Positions 8,695 to 17,081 are shown, numbered from the stretch's first letter. The stretch is 64,000 nt of DNA from Ilumatobacteraceae bacterium (GCA_033344875.1 JAWPMO010000001.1:1761595-1825594), one strand, 5' to 3'. Numbers and translations are program-made. The notes: a model not told the origin generated them from the letters alone.

Positions 8695-10790
8695 GACGAC
8701 TCCTCTGTTCGGCGGGTGGCGATCAGGCTGCCGTCGGCAGCGACCTCGACCGACCATCCGGGGCGGATGACCGATGTGGTCTCGCGTTCTTCGACGACCG
8801 CGGGGCCCTCGAAGGTGGCGCCGGCACCGAGATCGGCGCGGCGGTAGACGGGGGCGTCGACGGCATCGACGCCGCGGTTGAAGATCATCGGCCGATGGCC
8901 GATCGGCTTCGGCGCCCCCTCGGCGGCCGCGAGCTCGTTGGACGGCTCGACGATGTTGGTGTCGGCCGAGGCCGACAGGCGCCAGGTGACCGCCTGAACG
9001 GCGACATCGGGGATCGTCATGCCGTAGATCCGCCGGTACTCCGCCTCGAACGCGGCGGTGACCTGCTCGGGCGTGGCCGGCCACGACTCGCCCTCGCCGA
9101 CCCAGATCGTGATCTCGTTGCCCTGCCCGGCGTACCGGGCGTCGATGCCGTACCGGAACCGGACCGCATCGTCGGGAACACCGGCGGCCGACAGGACGCG
9201 GCGGCCCTCGGTGCGGAGCTCGTCGAGGAGTCCGTCGCGCTCGGCGGGGTCGACCGTGTCGATCATGCGGGGCAGCGACTGTGCGAGGTCGATGCGGACC
9301 GGCGAGACCAGTGTGCCGAACGCCGACAGGACGCTGGCGTTGACCGGGAAGATCACCCGGTCGGACTCGAGCAGGTCGGCCACACCGCACGCGTGTACCG
9401 GGCCGGCACCGCCGAACGCGATCACGGTGACGCCTCGGAGGTCGACGCCCATCTCCACGCTGTGCATGCGGGCGGCGGCCGCCATGTTCTGGTTGACGAT
9501 CTCGTGCATGCCGGCGGCGGTGTCGATCATGGACAGACCGAGCTGGTCGGCGACGCGACCGACGGCGGCCTCCGCCAGCGAGCGGTCGAGCTGCATGTCG
9601 CCGCCGAGGAACGCGTCGGGATCGAGGAGGCCGAGCAGCACGTCGGTGTCGGTGACGGCCGGCTCGGTGCCGCCGCGTGCGTAGCTGGCGGGACCCGGTT
9701 CGGCGCCGGCCGACTCGGGGCCGACCTTGAGGAGACCGAACTGGTCGACGCGGCCGAGGCTGCCGCCTCCGGCGCCGATCTCGACCAGGTCGACCGACGG
9801 GACGGACACCGGGAACCCGGAGCCCTTCTTGAACCGATAGGCGCGGGCGACCTCGAAGGTGTTGGTGAGTTCGGGTTCGCCGTGATCGATGAGACACGCC
9901 TTGGCGGTGGTGCCGCCCATGTCGAAGCAGAGCAGGCGTTCTTCACCGAGACGGTTGGCGAACCAACTGCCCGCGAGGGCGCCGGCGGCCGGACCCGACT
10001 CGACGAGACGGATCGGGGCCTGCGCCGCGTCGTCGGCGGACACGACGCCGCCGTTCGACAGCATCATCAGCACCGAGCCGCCGAAGCCCTCGGACGACAG
10101 CCACTTCTGCAATTCGTCGAGGTACGGCCCGATGACCGGCATCGTGGCGGCGTTGCACGCGGTGGTGATCATGCGCGGGTACTCGCGGATCTGCGGTGAG
10201 ATCTCGGCGGAGATGCACACCGGCACGCCGAGTTCGGCACGCAGGTGTTCGGCGACCTTGCGCTCGTTGGCGCGGTTGACATAGCTGTTGAGGAGACAGA
10301 TCGCGACCGAGTCGACGTCGGCCTCGCGCAGCTCGTCGGTCAGGGCGGCGAGCGCCTCCGGCGTCGGATCGACGATGATCTCGCCCTCGGCGCTGACCCG
10401 CTCGTCGAGTTCGAACGTGCGATCGCGCGGGATCGGCGGCGCCGGGAACTCGATCTGGAGGTCGTACATGTCGTAGCGATGCTCGTCGCGGATGAGCAAC
10501 GTGTCGCCGAACCCCTTCGTGGTGACGAGGCCGCTGCGCCCGAGCTTGCCCTCGATCAACGCGTTGGTGATCAGGGTGGTCGCGTGGACGATCGGCGCCG
10601 TGATCTCGTGGGGGCGGACGCCCGCCTTGTCGAGCAACTGCGTGACGCCGGTGCGGACCCCGTCGAGCGGGGCGCTCGGCGTGGTGAGCGTCTTGTCCAC
10701 GACGATGCGGCCGCTGGCCGCGTCGAGCAGGACGACATCGGTGAACGTCCCGCCGATGTCGACGGCGAGTCGCCAGTCGGTCGTGGCCAT
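8691..10790 (-). CDS. hyuA: hydantoinase A / oxoprolinase family protein
   Basis: 699-residue ATP-binding subunit, partner of the downstream hydantoinase B. The N-terminus MATTDWRLAVDIGGTFTDVV holds the acetate/sugar-kinase/Hsc70 phosphate-binding motif DIGGTFTD. The central FDMGGTTAKACLIDHG is the second phosphate loop, and AFGGAGPVHACGVADLL matches the adenosine motif of the family. Length is normal for HyuA. The ATG at 10790 shares one base with the cupin stop (TGATG). N-methylhydantoinase, 5-oxoprolinase and acetone/acetophenone carboxylase all belong here, so the exact reaction stays open. Confidence 0.88.
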   Translation of the reverse strand: MATTDWRLAVDIGGTFTDVVLLDAASGRIVVDKTLTTPSAPLDGVRTGVTQLLDKAGVRPHEITAPIVHATTLITNALIEGKLGRSGLVTTKGFGDTLLIRDEHRYDMYDLQIEFPAPPIPRDRTFELDERVSAEGEIIVDPTPEALAALTDELREADVDSVAICLLNSYVNRANERKVAEHLRAELGVPVCISAEISPQIREYPRMITTACNAATMPVIGPYLDELQKWLSSEGFGGSVLMMLSNGGVVSADDAAQAPIRLVESGPAAGALAGSWFANRLGEERLLCFDMGGTTAKACLIDHGEPELTNTFEVARAYRFKKGSGFPVSVPSVDLVEIGAGGGSLGRVDQFGLLKVGPESAGAEPGPASYARGGTEPAVTDTDVLLGLLDPDAFLGGDMQLDRSLAEAAVGRVADQLGLSMIDTAAGMHEIVNQNMAAAARMHSVEMGVDLRGVTVIAFGGAGPVHACGVADLLESDRVIFPVNASVLSAFGTLVSPVRIDLAQSLPRMIDTVDPAERDGLLDELRTEGRRVLSAAGVPDDAVRFRYGIDARYAGQGNEITIWVGEGESWPATPEQVTAAFEAEYRRIYGMTIPDVAVQAVTWRLSASADTNIVEPSNELAAAEGAPKPIGHRPMIFNRGVDAVDAPVYRRADLGAGATFEGPAVVEERETTSVIRPGWSVEVAADGSLIATRRTEESS

Positions 10791-11170
10791 CAGCCCTCCC
10801 TCAGGTCGTCGCGCGGTGGCGCGAACACGTCGAGAATCCAGCATTCGTCGAACTCGTCGTCGCCGATGAACACACTGTCACCGTGCCAGATCGAGCGGGG
10901 CGCGAGATAGGCCTCGTGTTCGTTGAGCACGACCCGGTCGGACGGCTCGTCGTCGCCGATCCGGAAGTCGAGCGCCCCGCGCACGATGATGCCGAGCTGC
11001 TCGTGGTCGTCGTGCTTGTGCAGGAACGAACCGGTGGCGCCGCCGGCGATCCGCCAGAAGCAGAGCTGCAGGTGTTCGCCGGTGATGACGCGTCGACGGA
11101 AGCCCGCCCGGTCGGTCTCGCGAAACTCGGTTTCGTCGAAGAAGTGGCAGTACTGGTCGGTCAGATTCAT
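10790..11170 (-). CDS. small single-domain cupin protein
   Basis: 126-residue cupin. The first metal-binding motif is visible as FLHKHDDHEQLGIIVRGALDF around residue 45, giving His-x-His and Glu ligands; the second motif is near EHEAYLAPRSIWHGDSVF. The ATG at 11170 overlaps the VOC stop as ATGA. Such small cupins act as isomerases, dioxygenases or binding proteins, so no reaction is assigned. Its placement between a VOC protein and HyuA suggests a role in processing a ring-cleavage product (inference). Confidence 0.78.
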   Translation of the reverse strand: MNLTDQYCHFFDETEFRETDRAGFRRRVITGEHLQLCFWRIAGGATGSFLHKHDDHEQLGIIVRGALDFRIGDDEPSDRVVLNEHEAYLAPRSIWHGDSVFIGDDEFDECWILDVFAPPRDDLREG

Positions 11171-11679
11171 GATGCGTCCCCTCCGGTGGCATCGGCGAAC
11201 ACGCTGGCGGATCCGCCGTAGCGAGCGAGGTCCCCTGGCAGGTCGAGGGGAGCGACGATCGCGTCGTGTTCCTTCGACCCCCAGTTCTCGGGCGGGTTGA
11301 GCCACATCACCTCGAACTCGAGCCCGTCCGGATCACGGCAGTAGAGGCTCTTGTTCACGTGGTGGTCGGAGGCTCCCATGAGCGCCCCGGCCTCGGTCAG
11401 CCGCACGCGCATGTCGTCGAGTTCGTCGAGCGTCGCGACCTCCCACGCCAGGTGGTACATGCCCACCGTGCCGCGGCCGGCATCGGACGCTTGCGCCTCG
11501 TCGCCGATCGAGAAGAACGCGATGTCGTGATGGTTGTTCGAACCCGGCGCCCGCATGAACACGAACGGTCCGGGACCGTCGATGATCGTGCGGAATCCGA
11601 GCACGTCTTCGTAGAACGTGCGGTGGCGCTGCGCATCGCGGACGTACAGCACCGCGTGATTGAGCTGGCGAATGGTCAC
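11167..11679 (-). CDS. VOC-superfamily protein, extradiol-dioxygenase-like
   Basis: 170-residue member of the vicinal-oxygen-chelate superfamily (glyoxalase / extradiol dioxygenase fold). It begins TIRQLNHAVLYVRDAQRHRTFYEDVLGF, with the first metal His at about residue 8. YHLAWEV carries a second His, and LYCRDPDGLEFEVMWLNPP carries the metal Glu. One bimodule is present, so it is the short form. The GTG at 11679 follows a good ribosome-binding site (AAAGGGGATGAA). It is the first gene of the long operon and has the TGGTCnGACCA operator 19 bp upstream. Extradiol ring cleavage is plausible but not proven by motif alone. Confidence 0.8.
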   Translation of the reverse strand: MTIRQLNHAVLYVRDAQRHRTFYEDVLGFRTIIDGPGPFVFMRAPGSNNHHDIAFFSIGDEAQASDAGRGTVGMYHLAWEVATLDELDDMRVRLTEAGALMGASDHHVNKSLYCRDPDGLEFEVMWLNPPENWGSKEHDAIVAPLDLPGDLARYGGSASVFADATGGDAS

Positions 11680-11697
11680 TTCATCCCCTTTGGACTG

Positions 11698-11710
11698 ATG
11701 GTCAGACCAT
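11698..11710. promoter_or_regulatory. GntR/FadR-type operator, site 1
   Basis: The 13-mer ATGGTCAGACCAT is a palindrome around one central base. It ends 19 bp upstream of the GTG of the VOC gene that opens the main operon, where it could overlap the promoter or early transcript. The core TGGTCnGACCA fits what is known of FadR-subfamily GntR operators, and a FadR-type gene lies at 12907-13623. Confidence 0.7.
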
Positions 11711-11731
11711 AATCGGCCACGGACCCGCCCG

Positions 11732-12742
11732 TCAACTTTCCGCCGCCTCGACCGGACCGGCCACCAGGTCGGCGAAACGCCGCCGCCATTCGACCGAGCA
11801 GCGGTCGGACTGGACGCTGACGAGATCGGTGCGACCGAGCGGCATCGTGCCGCTGACCTGCTCGAGCATCCGCTTGTCTTCGGCGCCGATCGCCCGATCG
11901 AACGCGATCGTCTCCTCGGGGTCGGCGCTGTGATCGTCGTTGCGCCACACCACGAAGGTGAACAGGGACGTCTCGTCGTCGACGGGGGTCGAACAGAGCA
12001 GCAGGATGTGGTGCAGACCGGTCTCGTACTCGATCGTGCTCCGCACGCTGAGCGGCAGGTGGAACCCGGTGCTCATCCGCCGGTGCACGACCGCCTCGTC
12101 GGTGCCGGTGGTGGCGGCCGCGAGATCGGGGTTGTTCGCGTCGACCTCGTAGGCGTAGCCGTACCAGCCGTGGTCGAGTTCGCCGAGTTCGATCCGGGGC
12201 ACCCTGGCGGTCTGGCCGCCGCCGAACGTGCCGACGTGCACCCACGGGAAGTGGCTGATGTCGCAGAAGTTGTCGACCATGCGGGGCGCGGACACCTGCC
12301 ACGACTGCATCCCACTGTTGATCCGACGGAACGCCGGGTCGTCCTCGTGGGCGATGACCGGGATCTCGGTGGTCGGTTCCTCGAGGCTCACCCAGACGAG
12401 GCCGTATCGCTCCTCGACCCATCGGGTCGCGAGGTGTGCGGCCGGCGGGACCGTGGCGTCCTCGCCCGACGAGGGCACGAGCACGCAACGTCCGGCCTCA
12501 CCGAACGCCCACCCGTGGTAGGCGCACACCAGGCGGCCGTCGTCGACGGTGCCGATCGACAGCGGAGCCTCACGGTGCGGACACCGGTCGTGAGCGACGA
12601 CCAGTTCGTCGACGCCCGCCCGCCAGACGACCAGATCCTCACCGAGGAGCCGGAATCCGAGGGGGCCGTCGCCGACATCGGCGGACTCGGCGACCGGATG
12701 CCAGGCGGATCGTACGGCTGCACTGTGGACGAAGGTCGTCAT
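11732..12742 (-). CDS. Rieske (2Fe-2S) oxygenase, second of the cluster
   Basis: 336-residue Rieske oxygenase of the shorter vanillate-O-demethylase / phthalate-oxygenase-like type. [2Fe-2S] ligands are Cys54-x-His56 (CPH) and Cys73-x2-His76 (CAYH). The mononuclear iron site is Asp161, His164 and His169 in NFCDISHFPWVHVG. It is clearly different from the 402-residue Rieske protein encoded at 4370-5578, so the cluster holds two distinct oxygenases. It forms its own transcription unit, with an operator 50 bp upstream of its ATG and another operator between its stop and the next operon. O- or N-demethylation or ring hydroxylation are possible. Confidence 0.87.
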   Translation of the reverse strand: MTTFVHSAAVRSAWHPVAESADVGDGPLGFRLLGEDLVVWRAGVDELVVAHDRCPHREAPLSIGTVDDGRLVCAYHGWAFGEAGRCVLVPSSGEDATVPPAAHLATRWVEERYGLVWVSLEEPTTEIPVIAHEDDPAFRRINSGMQSWQVSAPRMVDNFCDISHFPWVHVGTFGGGQTARVPRIELGELDHGWYGYAYEVDANNPDLAAATTGTDEAVVHRRMSTGFHLPLSVRSTIEYETGLHHILLLCSTPVDDETSLFTFVVWRNDDHSADPEETIAFDRAIGAEDKRMLEQVSGTMPLGRTDLVSVQSDRCSVEWRRRFADLVAGPVEAAES

Positions 12743-12790
12743 CTTCTCCCCGATCGATCGTGGGTGTGGAGCGCATGGAAGCGATCACCA

Positions 12791-12813
12791 CTTGGTCTGA
12801 CCATCTGACCATA
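12791..12813. promoter_or_regulatory. GntR/FadR-type operator, site 2, with extra half-site
   Basis: The core TGGTCTGACCA occupies 12793-12803 and is followed by a further half-site, CTGACCAT, so three half-sites stand in a row. It lies about 50 bp upstream of the ATG of the second Rieske gene and matches the other sites of the cluster. The extra half-site could allow a second dimer to bind. Confidence 0.68.
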
Positions 12814-12906
12814 CTCCACGGTTCGTGTCACGTCGAATCACGCTTGAGCACGTCGATCGACCTCCGGCGGGCGTCGCTGGAGGGGTGGAGCAGTCGAGGT
12901 GACGCG

Positions 12907-13623
12907 TCAGCGCAGGTCGTCGACCATCGAGTGTTCGATGCCGTCGATGTGATGCGTCGTCGCCGCGGTGATGGCGTTGCCATCACCGCAGGCGAACGCC
13001 GCTGCGATGCTGCGATGGTCGGCGATCGCGCGAGCGACGATCCGCTCCACTTCCGGGCGGTTGTGCTCGTCGCTGAGCAACGCATCGAAGTCGTGCGACC
13101 GGAAGAGTTGGTCCAGCACCTTGCCGTACAGCTCGATCAGGAGCGGGTTGCCGCACTGCGCAGCGATCGTGGTGTGGAACTCCCGGTCGAGCTGACGGAA
13201 ACCATCGAGTTCGAGGTCGTCCTCGAACCGGGTCATGATCGCCGCGACCGACGCGCGAGCAACGTCGTCGGCCCGCTCCGCCGCCATCGCGAAGATCGGA
13301 GCCTCCAACACCCGGCGGGTCTCGAACAACTCCTTGACGAAGGTCTTGCGGTGGTCGCCGCCGTCGACGGAGACGTCGGGCAGATGTTCGGCGACACAGG
13401 TGCGGTTGCCGCGACGCTCGATGACGCCGATCGACAGCAGGCCCTGGATCGCTTCGCGCACCGACGTGCGGGCGACCTCGAACTGGTCGCTGAGCTCGCG
13501 CTCGGACGGGATCCGCTCACCGGGTGACAACTCGCCCGTCGTGATGCGATGGAGCAGTTGCTCTCGGATCTGCGTGCTGACCGTGCGTCGCGACACCGGC
13601 TCGAACTTCAGCTGGTCGGTCAG
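12907..13623 (-). CDS. FadR-subfamily GntR transcriptional regulator
   Basis: About 238 residues. The N-terminal winged helix-turn-helix is plain: VSTQIREQLLHRITTGELSPGERIPSERELSDQFEVARTSVREAI (shown only in part here as PSERELSDQF and ARTSVREAI). The C-terminus is an all-helical FCD effector domain of the FadR subfamily. The start is uncertain. The longest ATG frame opens at 13692 but would run through an operator at 13651-13663. A CTG at 13623 after GAGGAG gives the usual family N-terminus, and a GTG at 13596 is also possible. It should repress the flanking catabolic genes and itself, with release by a pathway acid. Confidence 0.85.
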   Translation of the reverse strand: MTDQLKFEPVSRRTVSTQIREQLLHRITTGELSPGERIPSERELSDQFEVARTSVREAIQGLLSIGVIERRGNRTCVAEHLPDVSVDGGDHRKTFVKELFETRRVLEAPIFAMAAERADDVARASVAAIMTRFEDDLELDGFRQLDREFHTTIAAQCGNPLLIELYGKVLDQLFRSHDFDALLSDEHNRPEVERIVARAIADHRSIAAAFACGDGNAITAATTHHIDGIEHSMVDDLR

Positions 13624-13650
13624 GGTGCGCTCCTCATCTCGTCTGGGCCG

Positions 13651-13663
13651 ATGGTCGGACCAT
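13651..13663. promoter_or_regulatory. GntR/FadR-type operator, site 3
   Basis: ATGGTCGGACCAT is a near-perfect palindrome with the same arms as sites 1 and 2. It lies just upstream of the most likely start of the GntR gene, which points to autoregulation. Together with site 4 it sits between the divergent regulator and VOC genes. Confidence 0.7.
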
Positions 13664-13719
13664 GCACCCAGACAATACCCCACCTCGGACATCGCGGGCC
13701 GAGTTTCGCGGAGGGTGGC

Positions 13720-13732
13720 GTGGTCAGACCAT
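13720..13732. promoter_or_regulatory. GntR/FadR-type operator, site 4
   Basis: GTGGTCAGACCAT contains the core TGGTCAGACCA at 13721-13731, 65 bp upstream of the ATG of the divergent VOC gene at 13796. It is the fourth copy of the motif within about 2 kb. Confidence 0.7.
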
Positions 13733-13795
13733 CGGACCGTCGACTACAGTGCCCGCAGCGGGCAGCCGTTGCCCAACAGGACGGGAGGGACACCC

Positions 13796-14296
13796 ATGGA
13801 CACATCGACCGAGACACCGACGTACGACATCCACCCCAGCGAGCCCCGGTGGACGCACGTCGCACTGCGCGTCGACGACATCGACGCCACCATCGAGTTC
13901 TACACGTCGATGACGCCGCTCGAGCTGATCGACCGCCGCGAGGACGAGATGGGTTACGGCGCGTGGCTCGGCATGCCCGGTGCGACCAACAACCCGTTCA
14001 TCCTCGTCGTCGCCCAGTTCTTCGAGGGCTGCGACCCGTTCGCCGATGCCCCGAAGGAAGTCCTCGCACCGTTCGCTCACTTCGGCATCGAGGTGCCCAC
14101 GAAGGAGGCGGTCGACGAGATCGCCGCCAAGGCCGAGGCCGCCGGATGCCTCGGCATGCCGGCCACGACGATGCCGCCACCGATCGGCTACATCTGCATG
14201 GTCAAGGACCCCGACGGCAACACGCTCGAGTTCTCGTGGGACCAGGGCGTCTACGCCACGCTGCGCGAGCGCTACGGCCCGCCGCCCGCCGGCTGA
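13796..14296 (+). CDS. VOC-superfamily (glyoxalase-fold) protein
   Basis: 166-residue VOC protein with one bimodule. RWTHVALRVDDIDATIEFYTS holds the first metal His; FAHFGIEVPT holds the second; and CMVKDPDGNTLEFSWDQG carries the terminal Glu. It is not a close copy of the VOC protein at 11167-11679. The ATG follows GGGAGGG at good spacing. It is transcribed away from the GntR gene, with operators 3 and 4 in the shared intergenic region, so it belongs to the same regulon. It may act on a ring-cleavage or glutathione/mycothiol-like intermediate; the function is not settled. Confidence 0.8.
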   Translation: MDTSTETPTYDIHPSEPRWTHVALRVDDIDATIEFYTSMTPLELIDRREDEMGYGAWLGMPGATNNPFILVVAQFFEGCDPFADAPKEVLAPFAHFGIEVPTKEAVDEIAAKAEAAGCLGMPATTMPPPIGYICMVKDPDGNTLEFSWDQGVYATLRERYGPPPAG

Positions 14297-14306
14297 CCCT
14301 CGTCGC

Positions 14307-15650
14307 TCACTCCCCCGTCGCTCGCACCCCGAACGCATCGATCGCCACCAGTTCGTCCGCGACGACGGAGACGAGCATCGCCTCAATGTCGTACGCGACC
14401 ACACGACCGCCGGCGATGAAGAGCAGGAAGCGACCGTCGGGGGTCCACGCGACCTGATCGACGTCCTGCGTCGGTCCGATGTCGTCGACGGCGCCGGTGA
14501 CGAGGTCGACCACCCCGAGCGAGCGCTGCGTCGATGCCCGATCGTCCGGGTCGAGCACCTCGACCACCGCCGAGCGACCGCCTGGCGCGACCGACGAGCC
14601 GCCGACGAGGGCGTACCGCACCGGCCCGGTGTACTCGTCTGGCTCGATCGCGCGCCGCTCGCCCGTCGCCCGATCGACCACGATGCGGGCACAGACGAGT
14701 CGATCATCGCACTCCTCCACCAGCGCCAGCCCGGCGCTGATCGCCAGCAGACGGCCCGAGGTGATCGACGCCACGGCCGGGGCGACGACCCTCGCCGCGC
14801 CGGACTCGGGATCGGTGACGGCCCGCTGCGGCTCGACACCGAACCAACCGTCGGCGAGCTCCAGCAGGACACCCCCGGCCGGGTCGACTCCGGACGGAGC
14901 CACCGGCACCCCGGCGATCACCTCGTCGAACTCGCCCTGCACCGTGCGCCGCTGGACGATCACACCCGCTCGCAGGTCCGGCGCCGGAACGACCCACCAC
15001 AGCGCACCGCCGTCGGCGACCCCGAGGATCTGGTCGGACGTGCCGGCCTCGACGGCTGCGGCACGGCCGTCGTCCCACACGATCGTGGACGACAGGTCGG
15101 CGTCGTTGCTCGGGAACAACGCCCACGTCGGACCGACGAGCAGTCGGGCCCGCCCGAAGGGTTGCGCAGTCACCCGCTGCGAGCGGAGGGTCACCGCACC
15201 GAGGTCGAGGTGGAACAGCTGTCGCCCGTTGCCGTAGGCGACGATCTCGATCGGCTGCCCGAGCAGTGCCGCCGGTACGTCGACGTCGGTCTCGATCATG
15301 GGCGGACGCGCCGGTTCGGTCGTGGCCGCCGGCGAGGCGGGCTGCGGTGCGCCGGTCGTCGCCGGCGCCGTCGTCGGCACCGGATCGATCGTCGCCACCG
15401 GGTCGCCGACCGCGATCGTCGAGGCGACGACGGGTGCAACGCTCGGCGAGGTATCGGGCCCGCTGCGGCCCAGCATCCAGCCGACACCGAGCGCGATGAT
15501 CCCGACCACGACCGGCACCAACATCCCACGGGGTTCGGGGCCCACATCAGCCGGGGGCGAATCCGGCGACGACTCTCGATTCGGCGACGCGACACCATCG
15601 CTCGGGAGCAGTTCGATCTCGATGGGCTCCGGTCCGTCGGGGCTCGACAT
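14307..15650 (-). CDS. membrane-anchored protein with extracytoplasmic beta-propeller-like domain
   Basis: 447 residues, family not recognised. A cytoplasmic N-terminus of about 42 residues containing the motif IEIEL is followed by one membrane segment (about 43-60) and a Pro/Ala/Thr-rich linker to about residue 115. The C-terminal part is rich in short beta-strand repeats with Asp-Gly turns (PDGRFLLFIAGGRVVAYDIE at the end), suggesting a beta-propeller. It shares architecture and motifs with the neighbour encoded just upstream, including ECDDRLVCARIVVDRATG, whose two Cys could form a disulfide. Only 2 bp separate it from that gene, so the two are an operon and a probable tandem duplication. 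A sensor or anti-sigma-like role is possible but unproven. Confidence 0.7.
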   Translation of the reverse strand: MSSPDGPEPIEIELLPSDGVASPNRESSPDSPPADVGPEPRGMLVPVVVGIIALGVGWMLGRSGPDTSPSVAPVVASTIAVGDPVATIDPVPTTAPATTGAPQPASPAATTEPARPPMIETDVDVPAALLGQPIEIVAYGNGRQLFHLDLGAVTLRSQRVTAQPFGRARLLVGPTWALFPSNDADLSSTIVWDDGRAAAVEAGTSDQILGVADGGALWWVVPAPDLRAGVIVQRRTVQGEFDEVIAGVPVAPSGVDPAGGVLLELADGWFGVEPQRAVTDPESGAARVVAPAVASITSGRLLAISAGLALVEECDDRLVCARIVVDRATGERRAIEPDEYTGPVRYALVGGSSVAPGGRSAVVEVLDPDDRASTQRSLGVVDLVTGAVDDIGPTQDVDQVAWTPDGRFLLFIAGGRVVAYDIEAMLVSVVADELVAIDAFGVRATGE

Positions 15651-15652
15651 GG

Positions 15653-17026
15653 TCAGCGGGCGACGAACGGTCGGATATCGAGGGCGACCACCCGATCGAG
15701 ATCGTCCGAGAACGGCACCGACTCGCCCGTCGACCGGTCGAACACCATGATCCGGCCGGCCTCCAGCCAGTAGAGGTGCCGACCGCCCGGACCCCACGCC
15801 GCATGCGGCTCGTTCTCGAAGCGACCGAGCTCCACGTACGAGCCGGTCGTCAGGTCGAGCACGCCCATCGCCGGCCCGCGGTCGCCGAACGTGACCACCA
15901 CCAGCGCATCCTCGTCCGGGCTCAGGGGCGCCCCGAGGCTCCACCAGCCGAAGCCCCCGAACTCGATCCGCTCGACGCTGTCCGGGTCGAGCGCCAGCCG
16001 CTCACGGGTGCCCGACGCCCGATCGACCACGAAGTACCCGCAGTCGAGCCGGACGTCGCACTCGTGCACCACCGCGGTTCGTTCACCCAGCGCGAGGAGC
16101 ATGCCGTCGGTCACTCGTTCGCGCGCATCGGGCCTCACGGCGTAGAAGCCGCCGGGCGCCTGCACGATGACGCCGCCCAGCGGATCGATCGCCTGCGGGT
16201 AGTACCCGTCGACGTCGATCACCGCTCCGGTCTCGATCCCGTCGAACGACACCTCGACCAAACCGGTCACCTGTCCCGTTCCTTGGTCGATCTCGGCTCG
16301 CCAGACGGTCGACGTGGACGTCAGCGGCGGCCACCAGCCTCCGAGGTCGACCGACGTCCGCGACCCGTCGTCGGCGATGAAGACGAAGCCACCGCGATCG
16401 TCGGGAACGATCACGCCGTCGGCACTCACCGTCACGAACGGTTGCCCGAACCCCGCACCGGTGCCGGTGCTGTGCGTCGCCCCGGTGATCGCATCGATCC
16501 GGACCAGCACGCCCGATCCGGTCATCGCGACGATCTCGATCTTCTCCCGGGCGACCCCGGGGTTGATCGCGACCGAGCCGGCGACCAGGTCGTCGACACC
16601 GATCGTGGTCGTGGTCGTTCGCACGGGTCGCGTCGTCGTCGGCGCCAGGACCGTCGGCGCTCGAGGCAGTGTGTCGCCGGTGCTCGCAGGGCGGGTGGTC
16701 GTCGTGGCCTCGTCGGTCGTCACCTCGTCGGTCGTCACCGCGCCGTCGCCGCCGGACGACTCGACCTCACCCGAACCGATCCGACCCAGCAGCACCCCGA
16801 CGAGCAGGGCGATCATCGCTGCGACCGCGCCGACCGTCACGAGACGTCCCCGTTCGGTCCCGAGGAACCCCGGTTCAACCGGTACGCCCGTCTCGCCCGG
16901 GTCGGTGGCGTCACCCTCACCGCCGACCGGTACGGACCGCATGCGGCGGGCGCGGGCCGCCGCCCCCGCAGGGTCGTGCGAGGTCAGTTCGATCTCGATG
17001 CGCTCCGACTCGTGCCCCTCGTCCAC
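15653..17026 (-). CDS. membrane-anchored protein, paralogue of its neighbour
   Basis: 457 residues from a GTG with GGAGG just upstream; family not recognised. It has the same layout as the next gene: an acidic cytoplasmic N-terminus with RIEIELTSHD, one membrane segment (about 62-80), a Thr-rich linker with TTDEVTTDEATTTTRP, then a beta-rich C-terminal domain. The shared motif appears here as HECDVRLDCGYFVVDRASG. The C-terminus GGRHLYWLEAGRIMVFDRST resembles a propeller blade. The pair is transcribed divergently from a small SnoaL-like gene. The Thr-rich linkers differ in sequence but not in kind, as expected for cell-surface stalks. Confidence 0.7.
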   Translation of the reverse strand: MDEGHESERIEIELTSHDPAGAAARARRMRSVPVGGEGDATDPGETGVPVEPGFLGTERGRLVTVGAVAAMIALLVGVLLGRIGSGEVESSGGDGAVTTDEVTTDEATTTTRPASTGDTLPRAPTVLAPTTTRPVRTTTTTIGVDDLVAGSVAINPGVAREKIEIVAMTGSGVLVRIDAITGATHSTGTGAGFGQPFVTVSADGVIVPDDRGGFVFIADDGSRTSVDLGGWWPPLTSTSTVWRAEIDQGTGQVTGLVEVSFDGIETGAVIDVDGYYPQAIDPLGGVIVQAPGGFYAVRPDARERVTDGMLLALGERTAVVHECDVRLDCGYFVVDRASGTRERLALDPDSVERIEFGGFGWWSLGAPLSPDEDALVVVTFGDRGPAMGVLDLTTGSYVELGRFENEPHAAWGPGGRHLYWLEAGRIMVFDRSTGESVPFSDDLDRVVALDIRPFVAR

Positions 17027-17081
17027 CGTCCTCCATCAGACCACATCGTCGAACCGGGGCCGGCGCGGTACCGTGCCTCAC

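Noticed and set aside
8691-10844. Start of hyuA upstream of 10790
   Set aside because: The upstream residues run through the cupin gene and show no family similarity; MATTDWRLAVDIGGTFTD is the normal HyuA start.
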